Of a DNA stretch of 64,000 bases, positions 56,742-64,000 are shown in pieces; position 1 is the stretch's first letter, and each line of letters opens with the position of its first letter. This stretch comes from Polaromonas sp. AET17H-212 (lineage in GTDB: Bacteria; Pseudomonadota; Gammaproteobacteria; Burkholderiales; Burkholderiaceae_C), in the NCBI RefSeq assembly GCF_002379085.1, contig NZ_NBZW01000007.1:82859-146858 (forward strand), in the 5' to 3' direction. The notes beneath the pieces are model-generated. The model was given only the letters and a program-made list of their open reading frames with translations, was not told the origin of the DNA and did not search any database. A program made the position numbers and the translations under genes.

Positions 56742-57119
56742 ATGCTCGCCATCAACCTCCCCGATGTCCTGGCCGAAGTCACGGTCCAGTTCCAGCGTTA
56801 CGAAAAGGCCCTGACCGGCAACGACGTGGCCGTGCTCGACGAGCTGTTCTGGAACAGCCCGCACACCCTGCGTTACGGCGCGACCGAAAACCTCTATGGC
56901 TACGACGCGATCCGGGCCTTCCGCGCCGGGCGCCCCGCGCAGGGGCTGGCGCGCACGCTGCTCAAAACCGTCATCACCACCTATGGCCGGGACATGGCGA
57001 CCGCCAATGTCGAGTTCCAGCGCACCGGCAGCGCCCGGTCCGGCCGGCAAAGCCAGACCTGGCTGCGCACGCCCGAGGGCTGGCGTGTGGTGTCTGCCCA
57101 TGTGAGCCTGCTTGCATGA
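56742..57119 (+). CDS. atzH: AtzH-like protein (DUF3225/HpxZ family)
   Basis: A 125-residue protein of the SnoaL/NTF2-like fold with [49 protein letters not shown] order ([18 protein letters not shown]) and [22 protein letters not shown]. AtzH acts between AtzE and AtzF, on 1,3-dicarboxyurea, to give allophanate; HpxZ homologues accompany oxalurate breakdown. The start follows an AGAGAAAAA stretch 14 bases after atzE. Confidence 0.85.
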   Translation: MLAINLPDVLAEVTVQFQRYEKALTGNDVAVLDELFWNSPHTLRYGATENLYGYDAIRAFRAGRPAQGLARTLLKTVITTYGRDMATANVEFQRTGSARSGRQSQTWLRTPEGWRVVSAHVSLLA

Positions 57120-57174
57120 ATCCTGCTTCCCGTTTTCCGCAGTACTTCTTTAACTTGACCCAAGGAGAGATCTC

Positions 57175-58293
57175 ATGACCACCAGACAATTCAGCCGCCG
57201 CGATTCCCTCAAGTCCCTGGCCGCACTCGGTGCTGCCGGCACGCTGGGCGCTTTCAGCGAACTGGCTTTTGCGCAAAAACCCATCACCGTGGGCGTGATC
57301 TATGTCGGCCCGCGCGACGACTACGGCTACAACCAGGCCCAGGCCCAGGCCGCGGCCGAGCTCAAGAAGATGCCCGGCGTGAAGGTGGTCGAGGAAGAAA
57401 ACGTGCCGGAGACGGCCGCCGTCCAGAAAACCATGACGGGCATGGTGGCCCAGGACGGCGCCACGCTGGTCTTTCCCACGTCCTTCGGGTATTTTGATCC
57501 GCACGTGCTGGCCGTGGCGCCCAAGTTTGCGGACGTGCGTTTTGCGCACTGCGGCGGTCTCTGGACCGAGGGCAAACATCCCAAGAATGCGGCCAGCTAC
57601 TTTGGCTACATCGAGGAATGCCAGTACCTCAACGGCGTGATCGCCGGGCACATGACCAAAAGCAACAAGGTCGGTTTTGTCGCTGCCAAGCCGATCCCCC
57701 AGGTGCTGCGCAACATCAACGCCTTCACCATGGGTGCGCGCTCGGTCAAGCCCGGCATCACCTGCAACGTGATCTTCACCGGCGACTGGTCCATGGCCGT
57801 CAAGGAGGCCGAGGCCACCAACAGCCTGGCCGACCAGGGCTGCGATGTGTTCACCATGCATGTGGACGGTCCCAAGGTGGTGGTCGAAACGGCCGCCAAA
57901 CGCGGCAAGATGGTGTGCGGCTACCACGCCAGCCAGGCCAAGCTGGCGCCCAATGCCTACCTGACGGGCGCCGAGTGGAACTGGCTGACCGCCTACACCA
58001 CCTTCCTGGACGCCGCACGCAGCGGCAAACCGCATCCCAACTTCATCCGCGGTGGCCTGAAAGACGGTTACGTCAAGATGTCCGCCTACGGCCCCATGGT
58101 GCCGGACGCCGCGAAAAAGAACGCCGACAGCATCAAGGCCAGCATGGTGGCCGGCAAGTTCGACATCTTCAAGGGCCCGCTCAAGGACAACAAGGGCGCA
58201 ACCATCATCCCGGCCGGCAAGGTGCACAAGCAGACCGACCTGGAGCTTGAAAAGATGAATTACCTGGTGGAAGGCGTCATCGGCTCGGTCTGA
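57175..58293 (+). CDS. BMP-family ABC transporter substrate-binding protein
   Basis: A 372-residue periplasmic protein with a twin-arginine signal (SRRDSLKSLAALGAAGTLGAF). The mature part shows VGVIYVGPRDDYGYNQAQAQ, DGATLVFPTSFGYFDP and GFVAAKPIPQVLRNINAFTMG, the pattern of PnrA/BMP nucleoside-binding proteins. A strong AAGGAGAG precedes the start. It opens the second importer of the cluster. Characterised members bind purine nucleosides; because amidases follow, a nitrogen-rich heterocycle or ureide is plausible here. Confidence 0.88.
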   Translation: MTTRQFSRRDSLKSLAALGAAGTLGAFSELAFAQKPITVGVIYVGPRDDYGYNQAQAQAAAELKKMPGVKVVEEENVPETAAVQKTMTGMVAQDGATLVFPTSFGYFDPHVLAVAPKFADVRFAHCGGLWTEGKHPKNAASYFGYIEECQYLNGVIAGHMTKSNKVGFVAAKPIPQVLRNINAFTMGARSVKPGITCNVIFTGDWSMAVKEAEATNSLADQGCDVFTMHVDGPKVVVETAAKRGKMVCGYHASQAKLAPNAYLTGAEWNWLTAYTTFLDAARSGKPHPNFIRGGLKDGYVKMSAYGPMVPDAAKKNADSIKASMVAGKFDIFKGPLKDNKGATIIPAGKVHKQTDLELEKMNYLVEGVIGSV

Positions 58294-58298
58294 CGTTC

Positions 58299-58353
58299 CG
58301 TTTGCCCTGAGCCTGTCGAAGGGCCCGTGGCTTCGACAAACTCAGCCCGAACG
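58299..58353. repeat. Inverted pair of repeat family C (REP/BIME-like hairpin)
   Basis: Two converging copies of a 23-base unit (CGTTTGCCCTGAG..TCGAAG and CTTCGACAAACTCAG..GAACG) around GGGCCCGTGG form a long hairpin in the 70-base gap between the binding-protein gene and the first permease gene. The right copy is identical over 24 bases to 63751-63774. Confidence 0.8.
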
Positions 58354-58363
58354 AAAAAACACC

Positions 58364-59455
58364 ATGCGCAACTCCCTCGCCAACGTCCTGCTGCCCACGG
58401 CCGCCATTGCCGCAGCGTTGCTGCTGTTTGGCGTGTTCGTCGGGCTGGCGGGTGTCAATCCGCTGGACGTCTGGCTGCTGCTGTTCAAGGGCGCTTTCGG
58501 TGACTGGTACTCCTGGCAGAACACGCTGCAGCGCGCCGCGCCCCTGATGCTCACGGCCCTGTGTGTGGCGGTGCCGGCGCGTGCCGGCCTGGTCATCATC
58601 GGCGGCGAGGGTGCCATGGTGCTGGGCGGGCTCGGTTGCGCGGCGCTGGCCGCCGCCCTGCCGCTGCCGGCCAGCGTCGTGGGCACGGCGCTGGTGTGCC
58701 TGGCTGGTGCCCTGGCCGGTGCGTTGTGGATCATGCTGGCCGGTGCGCTGCGCCAGTACCGCGGTATCAATGAAACCATCAGCAGCCTGCTGCTGGCCTA
58801 TGTGGCCATCGGCCTGTTCAAGCACCTGGTCGAAGGGCCGCTGCGCGACCCGGCCAGCCTGAACAAACCCTCCACGCCGTCGCTGGCCGAGGGTTTGCGC
58901 ATCAGCGGCATCGGCGGCTCCGACGTGCACTGGGGGCTCGTGATTGGCGTGGCCGCCTGCCTGGCGGCCGGCCTGTGGTTTCGCATGACACCTTCGGGCT
59001 TTGCGGTGCGTGTGGTCGGCGGCAACCCGCGCGCGGCGCAACTGGTCGGCCTGCCGGCGTCCCGGCTGATCCTGCTGGCCTGCGCGCTCGGCGGCGCCTG
59101 CGCCGGGCTGGCCGGCGCCGTCGAGGTCGCCGCCGTGCACACCAATGCCAACGCCTCGCTGATCGCCGGTTACGGCTACGCCGGCATCCTGGTGGCGTTT
59201 ATTGCGCGCCAGCATCCGGTGGCCATCATCCCGGTGGCCATTCTGTTCGGTGGTTTTGGCGCGGCCGGCAGCCTGCTGCAGCGCCGCCTGGGCTTGCCCG
59301 ACGCCTCGGTGCTGGTGCTGCAGGGCATTGCTTTTGTGCTGATCCTGGCCAGCGAGGCTCTGCGTGATGTGGACTGGAAGGCCTTCCTCGTCCGCATCAA
59401 CCGCTTCGGCCCGTCCGAGCCGAGTCCGATCCCCCTGCCGCAGGACAAGCCATGA
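58364..59455 (+). CDS. ABC transporter permease 1, nucleoside/BMP type
   Basis: A 363-residue membrane protein of the branched-chain/ribose permease fold with about nine spans. ALCVAVPARAGLVIIGGEGAM near residue 70, YRGINETISSLLLAYVAIGLF and VVGGNPRAAQLVGLPASRL are typical of NupB/YufP-like permeases. It overlaps the second permease by four bases (ATGA). The hairpin upstream should make permease expression lower than that of the binding protein. Confidence 0.9.
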   Translation: MRNSLANVLLPTAAIAAALLLFGVFVGLAGVNPLDVWLLLFKGAFGDWYSWQNTLQRAAPLMLTALCVAVPARAGLVIIGGEGAMVLGGLGCAALAAALPLPASVVGTALVCLAGALAGALWIMLAGALRQYRGINETISSLLLAYVAIGLFKHLVEGPLRDPASLNKPSTPSLAEGLRISGIGGSDVHWGLVIGVAACLAAGLWFRMTPSGFAVRVVGGNPRAAQLVGLPASRLILLACALGGACAGLAGAVEVAAVHTNANASLIAGYGYAGILVAFIARQHPVAIIPVAILFGGFGAAGSLLQRRLGLPDASVLVLQGIAFVLILASEALRDVDWKAFLVRINRFGPSEPSPIPLPQDKP

Positions 59456-60372
59456 CCGCCGACCAGCTGCTGATCTTCTTTGCCGGCATCGTCGGCGGCG
59501 CACTGCGTGTCGGCGCGCCTTTCCTGTTTGTCAGCCTCGGTGAATGCATCACCGAAAAATCCGGACGCATCAACCTGGGCCTGGAGGGCGTGCTGGTGCT
59601 GTCGGCGATGTCGGCCTTCGGCGCCTCCTGGCTCAGCGGGTCGCCGTGGATCGGCGTGCTGGCAGCCGCAGCCACCGGCGCACTGCTGGCCACCCTGCAC
59701 GGCGTGTTGTGTTCGCTGCCGCGCGTCAACGACATCGCCACCGGCATTGCGCTGATGCTGCTGGGCATGGGGTTGGCGTTTTACCTGGGCAAGCCGCTGA
59801 TCCAGCCGCAGGCGCCGCAACTGCCGGCCATCGCGCTGGGCAACTGGAGCGATTCGGGCGCCGTGCGTTCGGCCTTGCAGGTCAACGCGCTGGTACCCAT
59901 CGGCATCGCGCTGGCCGTGGCGCTGTGGTGGGCCTTCGCCAACACCCGCGCCGGCCTGCTGGTGCGCATGGCGGGTGACTCGGCCAACGCCACGCGCGCC
60001 CTCGGCTATTCGGTGTCGGCCATTCGTATTGCGGCCACCGCAGCCGGCGGCATGGTCGCCGGTCTTGGCGGCGCCTGCCTCACACTTTTTTACCCCGGCA
60101 GCTGGAACGAGGGCGTCTCCAGCGGCCAGGGCCTGATCGCGGTGGCGCTGGTGATCTTCGCGCGCTGGAGCCCGATCCGCTGCGTCTACGCGTCCTTGCT
60201 GTTCGGCGGCGCCGGCGCCATCGGCCCGGCCCTGCAGTCCATCGGCATCAGCTGGGGCTACCACCTGTTCAACATCGTTCCCTATGCGCTGACGCTGCTG
60301 ATTCTGGTCATGACCTGCCGGCCCGGCACCACGGTGAGCGGCAGCCCGGGCGAACTCTCTTCCACCCGTTGA
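59452..60372 (+). CDS. ABC transporter permease 2, nucleoside/BMP type
   Basis: A 306-residue membrane protein with about eight spans. It carries GECITEKSGRINLGLEGVLVL, INDIATGIALMLLGMGLAF-like VNDIATGIALMLLG, ALGYSVSAIRIAATAAGG and GLIAVALVIFARWSPIRC, typical of the second permease (NupC/YufQ type) that forms a heterodimer with the first. The ATG lies in the stop of permease 1. Confidence 0.9.
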   Translation: MTADQLLIFFAGIVGGALRVGAPFLFVSLGECITEKSGRINLGLEGVLVLSAMSAFGASWLSGSPWIGVLAAAATGALLATLHGVLCSLPRVNDIATGIALMLLGMGLAFYLGKPLIQPQAPQLPAIALGNWSDSGAVRSALQVNALVPIGIALAVALWWAFANTRAGLLVRMAGDSANATRALGYSVSAIRIAATAAGGMVAGLGGACLTLFYPGSWNEGVSSGQGLIAVALVIFARWSPIRCVYASLLFGGAGAIGPALQSIGISWGYHLFNIVPYALTLLILVMTCRPGTTVSGSPGELSSTR

Positions 60373-60391
60373 ATACAAGCAAGGAAACACG

Positions 60392-61378
60392 ATGACAGGC
60401 CTCGGCGGACTCAACAAATCGAAACATGGCGTGGTTTTGGGCCTGGTGCAGTTGCAGCTGCCGGTGGTCGAGACACCGGCGCAGCTCGCTGCGCAGACGC
60501 AGCGCATTTGCGCCATGGTGGCCAAGGCCAGGCGCAATCAGGCCACCATGGACCTGGTGGTGTTTCCGGAGTATTCACTGCACGGCCTGTCGATGTCGAT
60601 CGCGCCCGAACTGATGGTGTCGCTCGACGGCCCCGAGGTTGCCGCCTTCAAGCGCGCCTGTGTGGACAACCGCATCTGGGGGTGTTTCTCCATCATGGAG
60701 GCCAACCCCGGCGGCAACCCGTACAACAGCGGCCTGATCATCGACGACACCGGTGCGATCAAGCTGTACTACCGCAAGCTGCACCCGTGGGTGCCGGTCG
60801 AGCCCTGGGAGCCGGGCAACCTGGGCATTCCCGTCTGCGACGGACCGAACGGCAGCAAGCTGGCGCTCATCATCTGCCACGACGGCATGTTCCCCGAGAT
60901 GGCGCGCGAGGCGGCGTACAAGGGCGCCGAAATCATCATCCGCACGGCGGGTTACACCGCGCCCATCCGCCACAGCTGGAAGATCACCAACCAGGCCAAC
61001 GCCTTCTGCAACCTGGCGGTCACCGCCAACGTCTGCATGTGCGGCAGCGACGGCACCTTCGATTCCATGGGCGAGGGCATGTTCTGCAATTTCGACGGCA
61101 CGGTGCTGGTCGAAGGCGGGGGACGTCCCGACGAAATCATCACGGCCGAAGTGCGGCCCGATCTGGTGCGGGAGGCACGCACCGGCTGGGGCGTGGAGAA
61201 CAACATCTACCAGCTCTACCACCGCGGTTACGTGGCGGTGAAGGGCGGCGCCCAGGACTGCCCCTACACCTACATGCGCGACATGATGGACGGCAGCTAC
61301 CAGTTGCCCTGGACGGTGGAGGTGACCGACGGAACCTCCTGCGGCTTCGAGGCGCCCACGCGCAGCTACCAGCCTTGA
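60392..61378 (+). CDS. Formamidase-like aliphatic amidase (nitrilase superfamily)
   Basis: A 328-residue amidase close in length and text to formamidase AmiF. The catalytic triad can be placed at Glu60 (LVVFPEYS), Lys129 (YYRKLHPW) and Cys162 ([10 protein letters not shown]). [13 protein letters not shown] and [17 protein letters not shown] are conserved with AmiF. Such enzymes release ammonia from formamide or short amides. In this cluster the natural substrate may be an amide formed during ring or ureide breakdown. Ribosome site AAGGAAA; 14 bases before the cysteine hydrolase gene. Confidence 0.85.
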   Translation: MTGLGGLNKSKHGVVLGLVQLQLPVVETPAQLAAQTQRICAMVAKARRNQATMDLVVFPEYSLHGLSMSIAPELMVSLDGPEVAAFKRACVDNRIWGCFSIMEANPGGNPYNSGLIIDDTGAIKLYYRKLHPWVPVEPWEPGNLGIPVCDGPNGSKLALIICHDGMFPEMAREAAYKGAEIIIRTAGYTAPIRHSWKITNQANAFCNLAVTANVCMCGSDGTFDSMGEGMFCNFDGTVLVEGGGRPDEIITAEVRPDLVREARTGWGVENNIYQLYHRGYVAVKGGAQDCPYTYMRDMMDGSYQLPWTVEVTDGTSCGFEAPTRSYQP

Positions 61379-61392
61379 CAAGGACCGCCACG

Positions 61393-62088
61393 ATGGAACG
61401 CTTCGTCAACGCCAACCCCTACGCCTGGCCCTGGAACGGCGACCTGCAGCCGGGCAACACCGCGCTGGTCGTGATCGACATGCAGATCGATTTCTGCGGC
61501 GAAGGCGGTTACGTCGACAAGATGGGCTACGACATCTCGCTGACACGCGCGCCGATAGCGCCACTCCAGATCCTGATGGCCGCCATGCGCGGCGCGGGTT
61601 ACCACATCATCCACACGCGCGAGGGCCACCGGCCCGACCTGTCGGACCTGCCGGCCAACAAGCGCTGGCGCTCGCGCCAGATCGGCACGAAGGGTGTGGG
61701 CATCGGCGACGACGGACCCTGCGGCCGCATCCTGGTGCGCGGCGAACCGGGCTGGGAAATCATTCCCGAACTCGCGCCGCTGCCCGGCGAGGTGGTGATC
61801 GACAAGCCGAGCAAGGGATCGTTCTACGCCACCGACCTCGAGATGGTGCTGCACACGCGCGGCATCCGCAACCTGATCCTCACCGGCATTACCACCGACG
61901 TGTGTGTGCACACCACGATGCGCGACGCCAACGACCGCGGCTTCGAATGCCTGCTGCTGTCGGACTGCACCGCCGCCACCGACGCCGGCAACCACGCGGC
62001 GGCGCTGAAGATGATCACCATGCAGGGCGGGGTGTTCGGCGCCCATGCGCTGTCAAAGGCAGTGCTGGACGCACTGGCGCAGCCATGA
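61393..62088 (+). CDS. Biuret hydrolase-like isochorismatase-fold cysteine hydrolase
   Basis: A 231-residue hydrolase. The triad is Asp29 ([11 protein letters not shown]), Lys138 ([10 protein letters not shown]) and nucleophile Cys171 ([12 protein letters not shown]), and the GITTDVC cis-peptide turn is intact. The segments [14 protein letters not shown] and [12 protein letters not shown] are, to my memory, characteristic of biuret hydrolase (BiuH) and close relatives; triuret hydrolase and guanylurea hydrolase belong to the same fold. With atzE/G/H/F in the same cluster, biuret or triuret is the most likely substrate. The last codon overlaps the ATPase start (ATGA). Confidence 0.85.
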   Translation: MERFVNANPYAWPWNGDLQPGNTALVVIDMQIDFCGEGGYVDKMGYDISLTRAPIAPLQILMAAMRGAGYHIIHTREGHRPDLSDLPANKRWRSRQIGTKGVGIGDDGPCGRILVRGEPGWEIIPELAPLPGEVVIDKPSKGSFYATDLEMVLHTRGIRNLILTGITTDVCVHTTMRDANDRGFECLLLSDCTAATDAGNHAAALKMITMQGGVFGAHALSKAVLDALAQP

Positions 62089-63710
62089 GTACCACCGCAG
62101 CCATCGGCAGCCTGCCGCCGGCCACCGGTGCGCTGGCGCTGGACACCTACCGGATGAGCATGCGCTTCGGCAGCTTCACGGCGCTCGACAGCGTCAGCCT
62201 GAAGGTGGCGCCGGGCACGGTGCATGCGCTGCTTGGCGAAAACGGTGCCGGCAAAAGCACACTGGTCAAATGTGTGGCGGGGTACCAAAGGCCCTCGGAA
62301 GGCAGCATCCTGATCGACGGCCGCGAGCAGGCGATTGACAACCCGGTGGTGGCGCGCGCGCTGGGCATCGGCATGGTCTACCAGCATTTCACGCTGGCGC
62401 CGGGCATGACGGTGGCGGAGAACCTGCTGCTGGCCGGCGGGCAGTTGCCCGCGGTGATCAACTGGCGCGCCAAGCGCGATGAACTCAAGACCTTTCTCGC
62501 CCACACGCCTTTCCGCCTGGACCTGGACGCGCGACCGTCGGAACTGGCAGCGGGCGAAAAGCAGAAGCTCGAGTTGCTCAAACAGCTCTACCTCCGGCCG
62601 CGCCTGCTAATCCTCGATGAGCCGACCTCGGTGCTGACGCCGCAGGAAGCCGACGAGGTGCTCGCCCATGTGCGCGAGTTCGCGCGCAGCGGATTGTGCA
62701 CGGTGCTCATCATCACGCACAAGTTCCGCGAGGTGATGGCCTATGCCGACGACGTGACCGTGCTGCGCCGCGGCCAGGCGGTGCACACCACGTCGGTGGC
62801 GGCAACCGATCCGGCGCGGTTGGCGCAGGCCATGGTGGGCGATGCGGCTGCAGCCCGCGCCGAAAGCCTGGTCATGGAAGAAAAAGTGCCTCCAGCCCCT
62901 AACGGACGGACGGCAGCAGCTATAACTTCTGTAGCGTCCAGCGCGTCGCTGGAAGTCCGCGGGCTGCAGGTCATGGGCGACCGCGGCACGCTGGCTGTGC
63001 GCGACCTGAGCCTGGCGGTGGCCGCCGGCGAGATCCTCGGCATCGCCGGCGTCTCCGGCAACGGCCAGCGTGAACTCGTCGAAGCGCTGGTCGGCCAGCG
63101 CGCACGCGCCGCGGGCACCGTGCGGGTCAACGGCCAGCCCTACGCCGCCACGCGCGATGAGAACCACCGCCTCAAGGTGCGCAGCCTGCCCGAAGAGCCC
63201 CTGCGCAATGCCTGCGTCGGCGATCTCAGCGTGGCCGAGAACATGGCGCTGCGCGACTTCGACCGGCCGCCGCTCTGCGCCGGCGGACGTTTGCGCTTCG
63301 GTCGCTGGCGCAGCCGCGCGCGCGAATGGATCACCGGTTATGGCATCAAGACCCAGGGCGAAAACGCGCCCATCCGCAGCCTGTCGGGCGGCAATGTGCA
63401 GCGTGCCGTGCTCGCGCGCGAACTGCATGGCGAAATCAATGTGCTGATCGCCGCCAACCCGGTGTTCGGCCTGGACTTTGCCGCCGTCAGGGAAATCCAC
63501 ACCCGCCTGCGCGGTGTGGCGCAGCAGGGCGGCGCCGTGCTGCTGGTCAGCGAAGACCTGGACGAGCTGCTCGAGCTGGCTGACCGCATCGTGGTGATGA
63601 GCGAAGGCCGCATCGTTTTTGAAACTGTCGCCGCTGATGCCGAGCGGCATGTTCTTGGTGCGCACATGGGTGGGGGGCATCATCAGCCTGCGGCTGAGGT
63701 TCCGGTGTGA
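62085..63710 (+). CDS. ABC transporter ATP-binding protein, two-domain nucleoside/sugar type
   Basis: A 541-residue tandem ATPase for the BMP importer. Domain 1: Walker [12 protein letters not shown]-loop [14 protein letters not shown], Walker [14 protein letters not shown]; its signature is degenerate ([16 protein letters not shown]). Domain 2: Walker A is relaxed ([12 protein letters not shown]), signature [14 protein letters not shown] is good, and the Walker B Asp-Glu is replaced ([11 protein letters not shown]). Such asymmetry is usual in this family. Residues about 266-284, between the domains, are encoded by repeat family A. It is the last gene of the cluster. Confidence 0.9.
   Translation: MSTTAAIGSLPPATGALALDTYRMSMRFGSFTALDSVSLKVAPGTVHALLGENGAGKSTLVKCVAGYQRPSEGSILIDGREQAIDNPVVARALGIGMVYQHFTLAPGMTVAENLLLAGGQLPAVINWRAKRDELKTFLAHTPFRLDLDARPSELAAGEKQKLELLKQLYLRPRLLILDEPTSVLTPQEADEVLAHVREFARSGLCTVLIITHKFREVMAYADDVTVLRRGQAVHTTSVAATDPARLAQAMVGDAAAARAESLVMEEKVPPAPNGRTAAAITSVASSASLEVRGLQVMGDRGTLAVRDLSLAVAAGEILGIAGVSGNGQRELVEALVGQRARAAGTVRVNGQPYAATRDENHRLKVRSLPEEPLRNACVGDLSVAENMALRDFDRPPLCAGGRLRFGRWRSRAREWITGYGIKTQGENAPIRSLSGGNVQRAVLARELHGEINVLIAANPVFGLDFAAVREIHTRLRGVAQQGGAVLLVSEDLDELLELADRIVVMSEGRIVFETVAADAERHVLGAHMGGGHHQPAAEVPV
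62880..62935 (-). repeat. Dispersed repeat family A, copy inside the ABC ATPase gene
   Basis: On the minus strand: GCTACAGAAGTTATAGCTG, CTGCCGTCCGTCCG, TTAGGGGCTGGAGGC and ACTTTTTC match head and tail. It is read in frame as a linker ([18 protein letters not shown]) between the two ATPase domains, the place where an insertion is easiest to tolerate. Confidence 0.7.
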
Positions 63711-63750
63711 ACTGTTTTGTGGATTCCTCCAGCAAGCCGGTCCTCGTTAC

Positions 63751-63774
63751 CGTTCGGGCTGAGTTTGTCGAAGC
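63751..63774 (+). repeat. Repeat family C, single copy
   Basis: CGTTCGGGCTGAG followed by TTTGTCGAAGC is identical over 24 bases to the reverse complement of 58330-58353. A 12-base direct repeat CCAGCAAGCCGG also frames it (63729-63740 and 63803-63814). It lies between the last ABC gene and the insertion sequence. Confidence 0.8.
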
Positions 63775-63814
63775 CGTCTTTGTATCCGCTGGTTGTGGTG
63801 CGCCAGCAAGCCGG

Positions 63815-63853
63815 GTCTCGCCCCGGCGGGCGACTTACTTTTCTTTGCTTCGC
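63815..63853 (+). repeat. Half of an interrupted intergenic hairpin repeat
   Basis: The stretch GGCGGGCGACTTACTTTTC followed by TTTGCTTCGC looks like the left arm of a common Burkholderiales intergenic hairpin whose right arm normally reads AAAGAAAAGTAAG. The right arm is missing and the insertion-sequence end begins here. Confidence 0.45.
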
Positions 63854-64000
63854 TGTATGGACAGGACACATACGAAACAGGTGTTCGGAGACATAGGAAA
63901 CACTTCTTCAGCGCCATTGGCGCAAGGAGAAGCGCATGCCCTGGCAACCGAGAGACCTGATGGACACCAAACGCGAGTTCGTGCAATTGGCCTTGCAAGA
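63854..64000 (+). mobile_element. Left end of an IS481-like insertion sequence (continues beyond window)
   Basis: The presumed terminus starts TGTATGGACAGGACACA at 63854, in keeping with IS481 elements that begin TGT. Within it two near-copies of ACATANGAAACA lie 23 bases apart (63868-63879 and 63891-63902), which may be transposase-binding sites. A transposase start follows at 63936. The right end, and thus target duplication, is outside the window. Confidence 0.65.
63936..64000 (+). CDS. IS481-family transposase, N-terminal 21 residues (truncated by window)
   Basis: ATG at 63936 with AAGGAGA as ribosome site (63924-63930). The visible text MPWQPRDLMDTKREFVQLAL resembles the N-terminus of IS481-group transposases (MPW..., then KREFV.LAL before a helix-turn-helix). 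The frame is open to the window end. Whether the gene is intact cannot be seen. Confidence 0.7.
   Translation, partial: MPWQPRDLMDTKREFVQLALQ

Overview
The window looks like chromosomal DNA of a Comamonadaceae betaproteobacterium (order Burkholderiales; Polaromonas/Rhodoferax/Variovorax-like). I infer this from high GC with strong GC3 bias, a methionine synthase without its N-terminal module behind an SAH riboswitch, the lplT-alr and torF-glnK-amtB arrangements, and short dispersed repeats of the TGCTAT(N7)ATAGCTG type that I associate with this family. No species can be named from the sequence alone.

Layout. 1-8.3 kb: end of fmt, azlCD, then central carbon genes pgk, pyk and fba with a lipoprotein esterase and a PAP2 phosphatase between them, and purC. 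8.3-16.7 kb: SAH riboswitch plus metH (C-terminal modules), comM on the other strand, then an NtrC/sigma-54 controlled torF porin-glnK-amtB operon and an aldose epimerase. 16.8-23.3 kb: a large divergent class A penicillin-binding protein, an SMP-30 lactonase and glcEF. 23.3-27.4 kb: glutathione peroxidase, a DMT transporter, lplT and alr. 27.4-36.4 kb: a minus-strand homoprotocatechuate meta-cleavage operon (hpaR-G1-G2-E-D-F-H-I plus a class II aldolase, a PanE-like reductase and an EamA transporter) sitting between alr and radA. 36.5-50.2 kb: radA with a perfect LexA box, ilvE, waaF, a two-component system, an AmpG-like transporter, an M48 protease, an HPP-CBS protein, an Hpt/receiver pair and an MFS exporter.

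50.5-63.7 kb is the most interesting part: a plus-strand nitrogen-scavenging cluster. It holds allophanate hydrolase (atzF), an SsuA/THI5-type ABC importer, atzG-atzE-atzH (1-carboxybiuret processing), a BMP/nucleoside-type ABC importer, a formamidase-like amidase and a biuret hydrolase-like cysteine hydrolase. There is no cyanuric acid hydrolase in the window. The set fits catabolism of linear ureides such as biuret, triuret or a related compound through carboxybiuret and allophanate to ammonia and CO2. The window ends in the left end of an IS481-like insertion sequence.

Three families of small dispersed repeats cross the window. Family A (about nine full or partial copies) repeatedly overlaps gene ends or lies in frame inside genes (glcE, the last ABC ATPase, the atzG/atzE junction). 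One copy of family B is an in-frame insertion in atzF. Family C forms a hairpin inside the BMP transporter operon and occurs again beside the insertion sequence.
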